The notes beneath the pieces were generated by a model. It made no database searches, was not told the origin of the DNA, and worked only from the letters and a program-made list of their open reading frames with translations. A DNA stretch of 64,000 bases from DATARR01 sp044868005 (GTDB lineage Bacteria; Acidobacteriota; Thermoanaerobaculia; Multivoradales; UBA5704), in contig JBIOVX010000162.1 in assembly GCA_044868005.1 (NCBI GenBank), positions 1 through 64,000 of the forward strand. The letters are read 5' to 3'. Both the position numbers and the translations under genes were made by a program. Below, piece after piece: positions 1 to 6,621 of this stretch. Each line of letters begins with the position of its first letter. Position 1 is the first letter of the stretch.

Positions 1-126
1 CAGGCCCAGACCCTCGCCTCCCTCACCGGCTGGGACGTCAACAAGATCCGCACGAAGATGAACCTCAAGGCGAGCGGACCGGCGGAGACGGACGAGCCGT
101 GGTGGAAGGCGATCTGGAAGGATTGA
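1..126 (+). CDS. 3' end of an unidentified gene
   Basis: Frame 1 is open from the window edge to a TGA at 124-126 and gives 41 residues, beginning QAQTLASLTGWDVNK and ending with a Trp-rich tail (PWWKAIWKD). The LASLTGWD stretch recalls the end of the KH region of NusA-type proteins (LASQLTGWEIDI), but this is a short match and not enough to name the gene. The 5' part lies outside the window. The REP-like repeat starts 25 bases after the stop. Confidence 0.5.
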   Translation, partial: QAQTLASLTGWDVNKIRTKMNLKASGPAETDEPWWKAIWKD

Positions 127-150
127 CTCCGGGCGGGCGGCCCACGGCTG

Positions 151-286
151 CACCGTCCCGAAGGGACAGGATTTGACCAGCCCGGGGTTTCAACCCCGGG
201 TAGGACCACCCACAAAAGGAGCCGAGTCCCGAAGGGCCGACCTCCAGGCGAGAGATACGCCTGCCACAAAAGGTGAGCGATGCAAC
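151..286 (+). repeat. REP-like palindromic repeat, copy 1
   Basis: This copy matches the element at 1561-1695 almost base for base. Shared blocks are the GAAGGGACAGGATTTGA lead, a perfect 9-bp-arm palindrome (CCCGGGGTT-TC-AACCCCGGG, 181-200), the GAAGGGCCGACCTCC block and a GCGAGAGATACGCCT hairpin, ending in GAGCGATGCAAC. It lies between the unknown gene at the left edge and the convergent hydrolase. No transposase is visible nearby, so it is a non-autonomous repeat; a RAYT-type enzyme elsewhere could mobilise it (inference). Confidence 0.85.
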
Positions 287-317
287 GTTAGGATGGGACC
301 CTTCTCGAACTCCTCTA

Positions 318-1115
318 CTAGAGTGGCGCCGCTGAGAGCCAGTTGCCGACGACTTCGTGGAAGCGGTCAGGCTGCTCGACCATGACCCAGTGGCCGGTGT
401 CGAATTCCTCCACCCGGTTGCTTTTGCTCGCCCGCAGATCCTCAGCCCAGGCCTTCGCGTGAAACATGACCGGCTTGCGGCTGCCGTAGACGAACAGGAT
501 CGGGCAGGACGGAACGAACCGCTGTACCTGCCGGCGGTAGGAATTCCGGCCGCCGAACCACTGCATGAAATACGGATACCCCATCCGCGACCCGATGTGA
601 GCCCGAGGTGCGGGGCAGCGAAGCACGCGCGCCGTGAAGCGCGCCATCCCATCGCCGATGGGTCCGCCAAGGACCCACGCCAAGGCCAGCCAGCCTTGAT
701 ACGAGAAGACCAACATGTTTTCCAGCAGTGTCCGCGATTGCCGCAGCGAGATCTGGTCGCCGATGTCCACGCCGACGATCTTCGAGACCAATTGCGGATT
801 ACGCATATAGAATTCGTAGCCGAACACGCAACCCCAATCGTGCATCATCAGAATCACTTTCTGGCCTGGAGCGACGTGCTCGATGGCTTCCTTCAAGAAG
901 CCGGTGAGCTCATCGAGTGAATAAGTCCGTCTCGCATGGGCAGCGTCGAATCCTGGCAGCGTGAAACGAACGCAGCGATAGCGGCTCTTGAGGAGCTGCA
1001 CCTGCGCATCCCACAACCGGTAAGTGTCCGGCCAGCCGTGAACCATGAAGATGGTCTCAGCGCCGTCACCCTCGATGTGGACGTCGACTTCACGGAAAGT
1101 AATGATTTCGTTCAT
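318..1115 (-). CDS. alpha/beta-fold hydrolase, epoxide hydrolase/dehalogenase-like
   Basis: The protein has about 265 residues. It carries the oxyanion motif HGWPDTY (around residue 28), a nucleophile elbow HDWG with Asp rather than Ser, and a late GHWVMVEQP segment holding the catalytic His. Asp at the elbow is characteristic of epoxide hydrolases and haloalkane dehalogenases and argues against an esterase. There is no signal peptide, so it should be cytoplasmic. ATG at 1115 is preferred because GGGTGG lies about 8 bases upstream; a GTG at 1127 would add four residues. The gene stands alone between REP-like copies. The substrate cannot be told from sequence. Confidence 0.85.
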   Translation of the reverse strand: MNEIITFREVDVHIEGDGAETIFMVHGWPDTYRLWDAQVQLLKSRYRCVRFTLPGFDAAHARRTYSLDELTGFLKEAIEHVAPGQKVILMMHDWGCVFGYEFYMRNPQLVSKIVGVDIGDQISLRQSRTLLENMLVFSYQGWLALAWVLGGPIGDGMARFTARVLRCPAPRAHIGSRMGYPYFMQWFGGRNSYRRQVQRFVPSCPILFVYGSRKPVMFHAKAWAEDLRASKSNRVEEFDTGHWVMVEQPDRFHEVVGNWLSAAPL

Positions 1116-1260
1116 GGCGCAGCCCACCCTCTTGACGAGCCTTATGCGAACCGCGCGGCGTGCTTCGCGCCGCCGCGAGGTCCCTCGAATTCGGCAAAGT
1201 GGCCCATGTCATTCTTCTGTCAACCATAGAATTCTATATCGCCTTCGTTGCCCGGTCAAA

Positions 1261-1560
1261 TCAAGGGTGACTCGGGTGCTTCTGAATGATCAACCACAGG
1301 CACGGCCCTTCCTCCGGCCCGTCTGGAACCTCGTGTAGGCGCAGGATCGCGAACCCGCTCTCTTGAAGCTGGCGGCTCATGTCCTCGAGGCTCCAGTGCG
1401 TATCTGTGATCGCCAACTCGCGGTCTTTGTCGTGAAGCGTGACGCGAAACGGTGTGCCGCTCCGACGGTAGTCTTTGGGATGGAAGTCCGTCTCGAAGGT
1501 GGAGAACTTCTCCCAGCGACACTCTTTCGGCTGCACGGGTTTGTTGGGCTGCCCGCACCT
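1261..1560 (-). pseudogene. truncated SAM-methyltransferase C-terminal fragment
   Basis: An open frame of about 100 codons contains TPFRVTLHDKDRE, DTHWSLEDMSRQLQESGF and a final hydrophobic strand CLWLIIQ. This is the usual C-terminal pattern of class I SAM-dependent methyltransferases (D.HW...D....L...GF). The Rossmann half with the SAM-binding glycine loop is missing. The frame runs directly into REP-like copy 2 at 1561, and its only possible start codon (GTG, 1561-1563) lies inside that repeat. I read it as a gene cut by repeat insertion or rearrangement. The fragment is too short to assign a substrate. Confidence 0.5.
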
Positions 1561-1695
1561 CACCGTCTCGAAGGGACAGGATTTGATCAGCCCGGGGTTT
1601 CAACCCCGGGTAGGGACCACCCACAAGAGGGCCGAGTCCTGAAGGGCCGACCTCCAGGCGAGAGATACGCCTTCCACAAAGGCGAGCGATGCAAC
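1561..1695 (+). repeat. REP-like palindromic repeat, copy 2
   Basis: This is a second, nearly identical copy of the element at 151-286, with the same palindrome at 1591-1610 and the same GAGCGATGCAAC end. It abuts the open end of the methyltransferase fragment, so it probably marks the breakpoint. Confidence 0.85.
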
Positions 1696-1735
1696 ACCGA
1701 TTTTCCGACCAAGCACCTCTTCGATTGACGCTCAG

Positions 1736-1824
1736 GCCGGCCCTTCGGGGCTTGAGAAAGCTTGTGGCTCCGTACCCGGGGTTGAAACCCCGGGCTGATC
1801 AAATCCTGCTCCTTCGGAGCGGTA
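1736..1824 (-). repeat. REP-like palindromic repeat, partial inverted copy 3
   Basis: In inverted orientation this stretch carries the same palindrome (1775-1794) followed by CTGATCAAATCCTG, the reverse complement of the repeat lead. The GGCCCTTCGGGGCTT block on its left corresponds to the GAAGGGCC block of the other copies but is more diverged. Copies 2 and 3 form a head-to-head pair about 80 bp upstream (in window coordinates) of the DUF3800 gene end. Confidence 0.7.
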
Positions 1825-1899
1825 GCGAACGAGGAGATGAGTACGGGCTCGCGAAGGCAGCTTCCCGCCCGAGGCTCCCCTTGCTAGAAGTCTTCAATT

Positions 1900-2910
1900 T
1901 CACAGCGGCCTCTTTATCATGCGCTTGCTGTTTAAAGATAAAATCAGTATGAGTCGCGATGTCTCGACATCAAGAGGTTTTTCTCTGGCGAGTGTCACGA
2001 GGTTCACAGGGGGCTCATTTCTCTGGGCCTGTAGCATGAGTGCGCCAAGAGCTTCAGCTGCAGCTTCGTTGCTTGCGAACTCTCGACGCAGGCACCTCCT
2101 GATACCGGAAGCAATCAAGTCTGCGACTTGAATGCCGGCTGACTTTCGCGAATCCATAAAGCGGATATTGCCACGTATAATCTTTTGGATGTTGAGAGCG
2201 TCTCCAATCTCAATGTTATAGTCATCTTTGAGGTAGTTCGCTGCCCCCTTCTCAACCTCGTATTGAGTCATATGGCTGTAATCGAAGCCACTCACCCACA
2301 TCAGAGGCTCAGCCATGGATCTACTTTGGATCAGAGCCGGGCTCAATTTCTCAAAAGCATCTTCGAAGTCCGTGCGATTTGTGTTCTTCTGATCGATCCT
2401 CCACCTGAACTCACGAAGTGTACTAGGGCAATGTTGAGAATAATATAAGGTGGCTCGGCTCACCACATCGTACATGAGATCGATTTGGCAGATAAGCTGC
2501 ATATACAATTGTGGAGATAGTGCGGTAAGTTGCGAGGCCACAAGTTGTACACCGCGCCTACCACCCTCATACCGCATCTTGCCGATATAGCGAAGCGTCT
2601 CGCGGACTTGGTGCTGTTGATGCTCACGTACTATGGTCAGAGTGTTTGAACCAGCATCCGTAGCTGTGCAGAACACGGCAAGATTCAGGCCTGCGAGTGC
2701 CTGCAAGAAGTCAAAGTACTCGGACTCTGAGAGCGCATTGAGCTTGATCTCCTGAGCGAGCGGAGCGCCATGGCGCAGTTTGAGTTGTCGAAGATTGCTC
2801 GCTAAACCTCTTCGAACCGCTTCGGGCACGGCAACCGCGACAACCGCATTCCACTTGCCAACGGTAGATGCACTCACAAACGAGCCAGATTCATCGATAT
2901 AAATATTCAC
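1900..2910 (-). CDS. DUF3800 domain protein
   Basis: The protein has 336 residues. It opens with the DUF3800 signature YIDESGSF (residues 4-11) and ends its core with a DSRKSAGIQVADLIASG block (around residue 255-272). These acidic motifs resemble an RNase H-like fold, and DUF3800 proteins are often found in mobile or defence loci; the biochemical role is unproven. Translation appears to start at GTG (2908-2910) with no strong ribosome site. The gene is clearly lower in GC than the division cluster and lies 82 bases downstream of the PD-(D/E)XK gene on the same strand. The two are probably co-transcribed and imported together. Confidence 0.85.
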   Translation of the reverse strand: MNIYIDESGSFVSASTVGKWNAVVAVAVPEAVRRGLASNLRQLKLRHGAPLAQEIKLNALSESEYFDFLQALAGLNLAVFCTATDAGSNTLTIVREHQQHQVRETLRYIGKMRYEGGRRGVQLVASQLTALSPQLYMQLICQIDLMYDVVSRATLYYSQHCPSTLREFRWRIDQKNTNRTDFEDAFEKLSPALIQSRSMAEPLMWVSGFDYSHMTQYEVEKGAANYLKDDYNIEIGDALNIQKIIRGNIRFMDSRKSAGIQVADLIASGIRRCLRREFASNEAAAEALGALMLQAQRNEPPVNLVTLAREKPLDVETSRLILILSLNSKRMIKRPL

Positions 2911-2992
2911 CGCGTATTCAGGCTTCTACGTGGTAAGCTTCAGCGGTGCCGCCAGGAATCCGCTGCAAGCCCCGGGATGCGGTCTCTGTCCG

Positions 2993-3769
2993 CTAATGTT
3001 TGACCACAATAACCGAAACTCCGAAATGCTTTGCATTCTCTCTCCGAAAAGCGTATGGATCTGCTATCTCAGCGATGTCATAGACTATAACTATTAGTCG
3101 TCTCCAACGTGTACGGTAGGCAGAAGTGTCAGACGCAATCTCCTCCTGAATCTCAGCGGTACCATGACCACGGCGAGTAAACTTGACCTCAATCGCCAAA
3201 TCTAAATCACCTATCACAAAGTCTGGATAGAAGGACCTTCCGCCCACAGGCGCTGAGTCCTGCTCCCGCGTGAACCTTATGCCCAAAGAGTTTAGAATCG
3301 TCTCTACGGCATCCTGGATTTCCCTCTCAGATTCGGGCGGGGCGCGTCGAAAGGTTGGCCTTAGAGCACGTTCCACGGCGCTTTCTATGTCGATTGCTTC
3401 CTTTGGAAGCAGCACAGTTAGATTAGAGCCCTGCCGCAGGAGCTCGTAGACTCCGATTGCGCGGTCAACTTGATCAATGACTGTTTTGACGAAAGGGAAA
3501 TCATAAAGGTCGCTGAAAATGTTGGCAAATGGGTCAAGGTTCCTTCTCACGTAGCCACCCGCTATAGGAGGAGGTGTAGCTGTAACTGTTGCGTACACTC
3601 CTGCCTCAGCCACTGCATTGCGGGCCGCGACAAGCCGGTGATTGATCTCGGCTCTCAACTCTATCGCGTCCTCAACTTCTCGTCTCGCCCAGCGCATAAC
3701 TGAGTCTCTAAATGCCCTGAGAATCATTAGGCGCTCGTCAAGATTGCGTTCTTCCACGGGCTCAGTCAC
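2993..3769 (-). CDS. PD-(D/E)XK nuclease-like protein
   Basis: The protein has 258 residues. The first 150 are mainly helical and show no family I recognise. The C-terminal 100 hold a restriction-type core: an ...REIQDAVETILNSLGI helix, FYPDFVIGD with the first Asp, then LAIEVKF giving the E-x-K pair, and a later strand RRLIVIVYDIAEI. This arrangement fits the PD-(D/E)XK superfamily and resembles the DpnII/MboI-like accessory nucleases of defence islands. The start is GTG at 3767-3769. It is upstream of and co-directional with the DUF3800 gene. A DNA-cleaving role is inferred; no methyltransferase partner is nearby. Confidence 0.75.
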   Translation of the reverse strand: MTEPVEERNLDERLMILRAFRDSVMRWARREVEDAIELRAEINHRLVAARNAVAEAGVYATVTATPPPIAGGYVRRNLDPFANIFSDLYDFPFVKTVIDQVDRAIGVYELLRQGSNLTVLLPKEAIDIESAVERALRPTFRRAPPESEREIQDAVETILNSLGIRFTREQDSAPVGGRSFYPDFVIGDLDLAIEVKFTRRGHGTAEIQEEIASDTSAYRTRWRRLIVIVYDIAEIADPYAFRRENAKHFGVSVIVVKH

Positions 3770-4111
3770 GGTTTTTCACTCAATTGGCCGCATAGCGCGT
3801 TTGACGTTGAGCGGATGCGTCAGCAGTCTGCGCGAACGTCTGTGTTGAACGACGACCAGTTATCTCCTCATTGTAGCCGTTCTTTCAACTCTCGCCCCAA
3901 CCTCCGATGAGCTTCTGATGAGCTTCCCATTGAACTTATCTACCACCCCGCATGTCGCGAAGTGATCAACCGGCAAAATCTATCTCATTGCCCCATAAGC
4001 ACTTAGCGATGATAGGCCATTCCAGAATCTGCGTCAACGGATCGGAGGGTGCGGTAAGCCTGCGGACCGGTGTTGCTGAGGTATACTTCTTCCCAGGCTC
4101 CTCTGGAAAAC
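3770..4111. other. intergenic stretch without a recognised gene
   Basis: The region upstream of the nuclease gene is moderately AT-rich and has no open frame with family features. It probably holds the promoter of the minus-strand nuclease/DUF3800 pair close to 3770-3830. I see no clear -10/-35 pair and no repeat. Confidence 0.4.
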
Positions 4112-4141
4112 GCCGGGGGCGTGCCAGAACACGCCCCCGGC
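4112..4141 (-). terminator. strong GC hairpin, intrinsic terminator
   Basis: A perfect 12-bp stem, GCCGGGGGCGTG / CACGCCCCCGGC with a 6-base loop, lies 26 bases past the stop of the last gene of the minus-strand operon. Read on the minus strand it is followed by GTTTTCC, a short U tract. On the plus strand it is followed by TTGTTAC, so it may work in both directions. Confidence 0.75.
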
Positions 4142-4167
4142 TTGTTACTTACTGCGGCCTAGCGTCC

Positions 4168-4527
4168 TCAGTGGTACCCGGGGGAGCCGTTGTTTACTTC
4201 CGCCCCCTTGCACTTGCGACGCTGCCGGCTTCCGGGGTTCATCCCGAAGTCGGCCAACCGCTCGTCGTTCCAGCCGAAGGCGGCCTTCACGTAGCTCTTC
4301 AGCCGCGACCGCGCCTCGACGGCGATGGCGAGGTTGGCGTGGAGCTCGTCGGTCGTCTCCCTGCGCTTGGCCTCCAGGTTCGTCTGTCTCTTCTTGGAGG
4401 CGGTGACGTCTCCGAGAGCCTCCTCGAGGGCGACCCTGAAGCAGCCGAGCGAAGGCAGCTCCACCTCGTGTTTCTCGGCCGCCGCAATGACCTTCCTGAA
4501 GTCGGCGACCAAAGTTTGGAATCGCAT
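4168..4527 (-). CDS. uncharacterised helical protein, paralogue of next gene
   Basis: The protein has 119 residues and no signal peptide or membrane segment. Residues 1-85 are helix-forming (LVADFRKVIAAAEKHEVELP..., then a Lys/Glu-rich stretch), followed by LKSYVKAAFGWNDERLADFG and a basic tail. Aligned with the 4560-5003 product it shares the spacing of the acidic/basic helices and the VK-x-x-x-G...L-x-x-FG-x-x-x end, so the two look like tandem duplicates. ATG at 4527 has an AAAGGAGAAA ribosome site 5-6 bases upstream. It is the last gene before the terminator at 4112-4141. I do not recognise a family. Confidence 0.7.
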   Translation of the reverse strand: MRFQTLVADFRKVIAAAEKHEVELPSLGCFRVALEEALGDVTASKKRQTNLEAKRRETTDELHANLAIAVEARSRLKSYVKAAFGWNDERLADFGMNPGSRQRRKCKGAEVNNGSPGYH

Positions 4528-4559
4528 GAGTTTTTCTCCTTTCAGGTCGAGACGTCGGG

Positions 4560-5003
4560 TTAGAACCCCGGCTTGGCGGCCGGTGTGGGACTGTCGGCCG
4601 CTTCGGGCTGCGGCGGAGTGGCCGGCTGACCCTGGACCGGAGCAGGGGCCGGAGCCTGCTTCGCGGATTTGCGGCTCTTCGGCCGCGGCAACTGGTTGAC
4701 CGGGATCCCGAACTGCGTCAGGAGCGGGCTCCGCGTACCGAGGACGGACTTGACGTGAGAACGGAGCCTCCGCGCCTTCTCCTCTCCCTCCTGGATCGCC
4801 TCGCGGAAGTTCTTGGTCGCTTCCAGGCGGGTACTCTCGAGGGTCTCCTGCTGAGCCTTGAGATCCTCGGCCCGGACGAGGGTGGCCTCCAAGTCGGTCT
4901 TGAAGGCTTCCACGCCGGGCACTTTTTCCGCGTGCTGAGCGCAGGCCGAGACGAGGCCTCTCCAGTCGCGGAAGAAATCGGCGTACGTCGTGATGCTGGG
5001 CAT
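4560..5003 (-). CDS. uncharacterised helical protein with Pro/Ala tail
   Basis: The protein has 147 residues. It starts MPSITTYADFFRDW and is helical to about residue 85 (LKAQQETLESTRLEATKNF), then has the LRSHVKSVLGTRSPLLTQFGIP block shared with the downstream paralogue, and ends in a low-complexity Lys/Ala/Pro/Gln tail. ATG at 5003 is chosen over an upstream in-frame start because GAAAGGAGAAG lies just before it. It sits in the middle of a three-gene operon with gaps of about 30 bases. No catalytic motif is visible; a structural or binding role is only a guess. Confidence 0.7.
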   Translation of the reverse strand: MPSITTYADFFRDWRGLVSACAQHAEKVPGVEAFKTDLEATLVRAEDLKAQQETLESTRLEATKNFREAIQEGEEKARRLRSHVKSVLGTRSPLLTQFGIPVNQLPRPKSRKSAKQAPAPAPVQGQPATPPQPEAADSPTPAAKPGF

Positions 5004-5039
5004 CGTTCTTCTCCTTTCTGAGGGACCTGTCATCCCTCT

Positions 5040-5423
5040 CTAGAGCTGGCGGGCGAAGGCGAGCACCGGCAGGGTCAGCTCGCCCAGGCAGACGTCGGTC
5101 TCCTGCGCGTAGACGGTGACGCACACCTGGTTGCCCGAGAGGCTCAGCGTCACCGGATAGCCGGTGGCCGCGGCGGACTGGGCCACGAAGCCGGCGTAGA
5201 GGCCGGCGATCTCCGGCGTCGCGAACGTCTTCACGTTCTCGATCGCCGTCTCCTCGTGGGTCGCCGCCCAGCCGATCATCGCCTTCAGCTCCTCCTGCAC
5301 CCGCTCCGACTTGAGCTTCTGGACCGGCGGCTCCGGCACCGGCAGCGTGCCGGGGCCGGCCCCACTGCCATTGCCCGCGGGGTACGACGTGGACTTCTGC
5401 TCGACTGCGGTCTGCGTGCTCAT
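5040..5423 (-). CDS. uncharacterised small protein, possibly DCoH-like fold
   Basis: The protein has 127 residues. The first 35 are Gly/Pro/Ser-rich and disordered. The rest (KSERVQEELKAMIGW..., GLYAGFVAQSAAATGYPVTLSL, QVCVTVYAQETDVCLGELTLPVLAFAR) has a helix-strand-strand-helix order reminiscent of pterin-4a-carbinolamine dehydratase C-termini, but the catalytic His pair of that family is absent. The fold idea is therefore tentative. ATG at 5423 follows a GAAAGGAGAG site. It is the first gene of the three-gene operon, just downstream of the XRE regulator. Confidence 0.65.
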   Translation of the reverse strand: MSTQTAVEQKSTSYPAGNGSGAGPGTLPVPEPPVQKLKSERVQEELKAMIGWAATHEETAIENVKTFATPEIAGLYAGFVAQSAAATGYPVTLSLSGNQVCVTVYAQETDVCLGELTLPVLAFARQL

Positions 5424-5475
5424 GCTGCTCTCCTTTCGGAACACCGGAAGCCTTCATGGCCTCCGGAGATCGAGA

Positions 5476-5853
5476 TCAGCGCAACAGCTTGATCGCCGCG
5501 GCGAGAAGCGAGATCACCCGGTCCTGCTTCTCGCGATTGGACTGCTCGCCGGTCACCAGCTCGTCGATCGAGATCCCTAGCTCCCGCCGCAGGCCGATCA
5601 GGGCTTCCAGCGGCGGCGTGGTCTCGCCGCGCTCCCAATACCCGAGTCGCGCCCGCGTCACGCCCAGGCGCCGCGCCAGCTCGACCCGATCCCAGCCCTT
5701 GGCCTTCCGATGCCGGACAATCCGGCGCCCGAGGGCCACAACCAGCTCGCTTTCACCTCGGGCCGTGATGGCGGTTTCCTTCAGCAGGGTTCGGCCTCGG
5801 GCAGCCCTGACCTCTTCTTTCAAGCGGCTCAGACTGTGCGCTATTTTGGCCAT
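5476..5853 (-). CDS. XRE-family transcriptional regulator
   Basis: The protein has 125 residues. After a charged N-terminus, residues 40-95 form a Cro/C1-type helix-turn-helix: LGRRIVRHRKAKGWDRVELARRLGVTRARLGYWERGETTPPLEAL. It heads the minus-strand set and is 52 bases upstream of the three-gene operon, which it probably controls. An inverted repeat at 5859-5877, 6 bases before its start codon, is a likely autoregulatory operator. This N-terminal extension with a central helix-turn-helix is typical of antitoxin-like or phage-repressor-like proteins, but no toxin partner is evident. Confidence 0.85.
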   Translation of the reverse strand: MAKIAHSLSRLKEEVRAARGRTLLKETAITARGESELVVALGRRIVRHRKAKGWDRVELARRLGVTRARLGYWERGETTPPLEALIGLRRELGISIDELVTGEQSNREKQDRVISLLAAAIKLLR

Positions 5854-5858
5854 GTCAA

Positions 5859-5877
5859 TTTGTCCGTTTCGGTCAAA
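5859..5877 (-). promoter_or_regulatory. candidate XRE operator (inverted repeat)
   Basis: TTTGTCC-GTTTC-GGTCAAA is a 7-bp inverted repeat with one mismatch and a 5-base spacer. It lies between 6 and 24 bases upstream of the XRE start, where a bound repressor would block transcription start or ribosome access. The call rests on symmetry and position only. Confidence 0.45.
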
Positions 5878-6202
5878 CTCGATGAGTATAGGGCATATTC
5901 CCGATCCATCCAGGAACTATTCAGGCGCTCGAAACGGCGGCGGACCGGTTTTCGGTGCTGAAGTTTTCGAATCAGGACAGCTAATTGCTCTTTCCGGATA
6001 CGTTGGGCAATTTGCAGTGTCGAAATCCAGTCAAGCTCTGACAACGAGGAATCCGGCGGCGCGTAAGGGAACGAGACGCCAGGCGTCCGGAATCTTTACG
6101 CGCGTGCCACACTGAAAGGGCTTGGCAACACTTAAATGTTGCGGGCCGCGGGCGGCGGCGCCATGGCGGCTCCCGGCCGGCCCACGGCCAAAGGAGAGAG
6201 AG
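5878..6202. other. divergent intergenic region
   Basis: This region separates the minus-strand XRE operon from the plus-strand exported-peptide gene and must hold both promoters. It is noticeably more AT-rich (GATGAGTATAGGGCATATTC) than its surroundings at its left end. The right end carries the AAAGGAGAGAGAG ribosome site of the peptide gene. I see no convincing coding frame in it. Confidence 0.4.
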
Positions 6203-6490
6203 ATGGTCCTGCAACGCATCCGACGTGCCGCCGCCGTCCTGGCCCTCGCGGCCACCCTCGCGCTCGCTGCGCCCGCTCACGCCGACGGCTGGGATCTGGC
6301 CGCCGGCCCGGGTTGGTTCGAGTCAGTCATTGAGAGGATCGCCCGCCTCTGGGTTGGGGGCGGAGAAACCTCGGAGCCCACGCCCGCCATCGAGAAATGC
6401 GGCGGGAGTCTCAATCCCGACGGCTGCCCCGGCGCCGCGCCGTCGCCGCCCAGGCCGGGTTCGGCTAGCGGCAGCGGCTCCGGGGGATAG
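6203..6490 (+). CDS. small exported peptide with signal sequence
   Basis: The product has 95 residues. Residues 1-27 are a clear Sec signal: a basic start MVLQRIRR, a hydrophobic Ala/Leu core and an APAHA cleavage site. The mature part of about 68 residues has a Trp-containing segment (DGWDLAAGPGWFESVIERIARLW), two cysteines in a KCGG...DGCPG block and a Ser/Gly/Pro tail. ATG at 6203 has the purine-rich AAAGGAGAGAGAG just upstream. It is followed 131 bases later by the TPR protein on the same strand. No family is recognised. It could be a signal or a substrate peptide monitored by the neighbouring TPR protein (inference). Confidence 0.65.
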   Translation: MVLQRIRRAAAVLALAATLALAAPAHADGWDLAAGPGWFESVIERIARLWVGGGETSEPTPAIEKCGGSLNPDGCPGAAPSPPRPGSASGSGSGG

Positions 6491-6518
6491 TCGGCTGAGC
6501 ACACCTGCGCTTCTCTGG

Positions 6519-6547
6519 ACCCTCCTTTCCTGCCGGGAGAGGAGGGT
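6519..6547 (+). terminator. hairpin between exported peptide and TPR gene
   Basis: ACCCTCCT / AGGAGGGT forms an 8-bp stem with a 13-base loop. It is followed by GCCTCCTTT, not a clean T run. It may be a weak terminator or an attenuator between the peptide and the TPR gene. The downstream strand also contains an AGGAGG that could pair with the true ribosome site region. Confidence 0.3.
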
Positions 6548-6621
6548 GCCTCCTTTGGAAATCGCTGGTCTGCCGCGTCCGCGTATGTGATAATCGGCTT
6601 CTCTCAAGGAGGGCCAAAGCG

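Noticed and set aside
1689..1952. Small plus-strand gene over the inverted repeat copy
   Set aside because: It is made mainly of repeat sequence and runs into the DUF3800 gene antisense; no start signal.
4168..5457. Single 429-codon protein covering the three small minus-strand genes
   Set aside because: Only its last 119 codons are real; upstream it crosses the other two genes in a wrong frame, while each has its own ribosome site and start.
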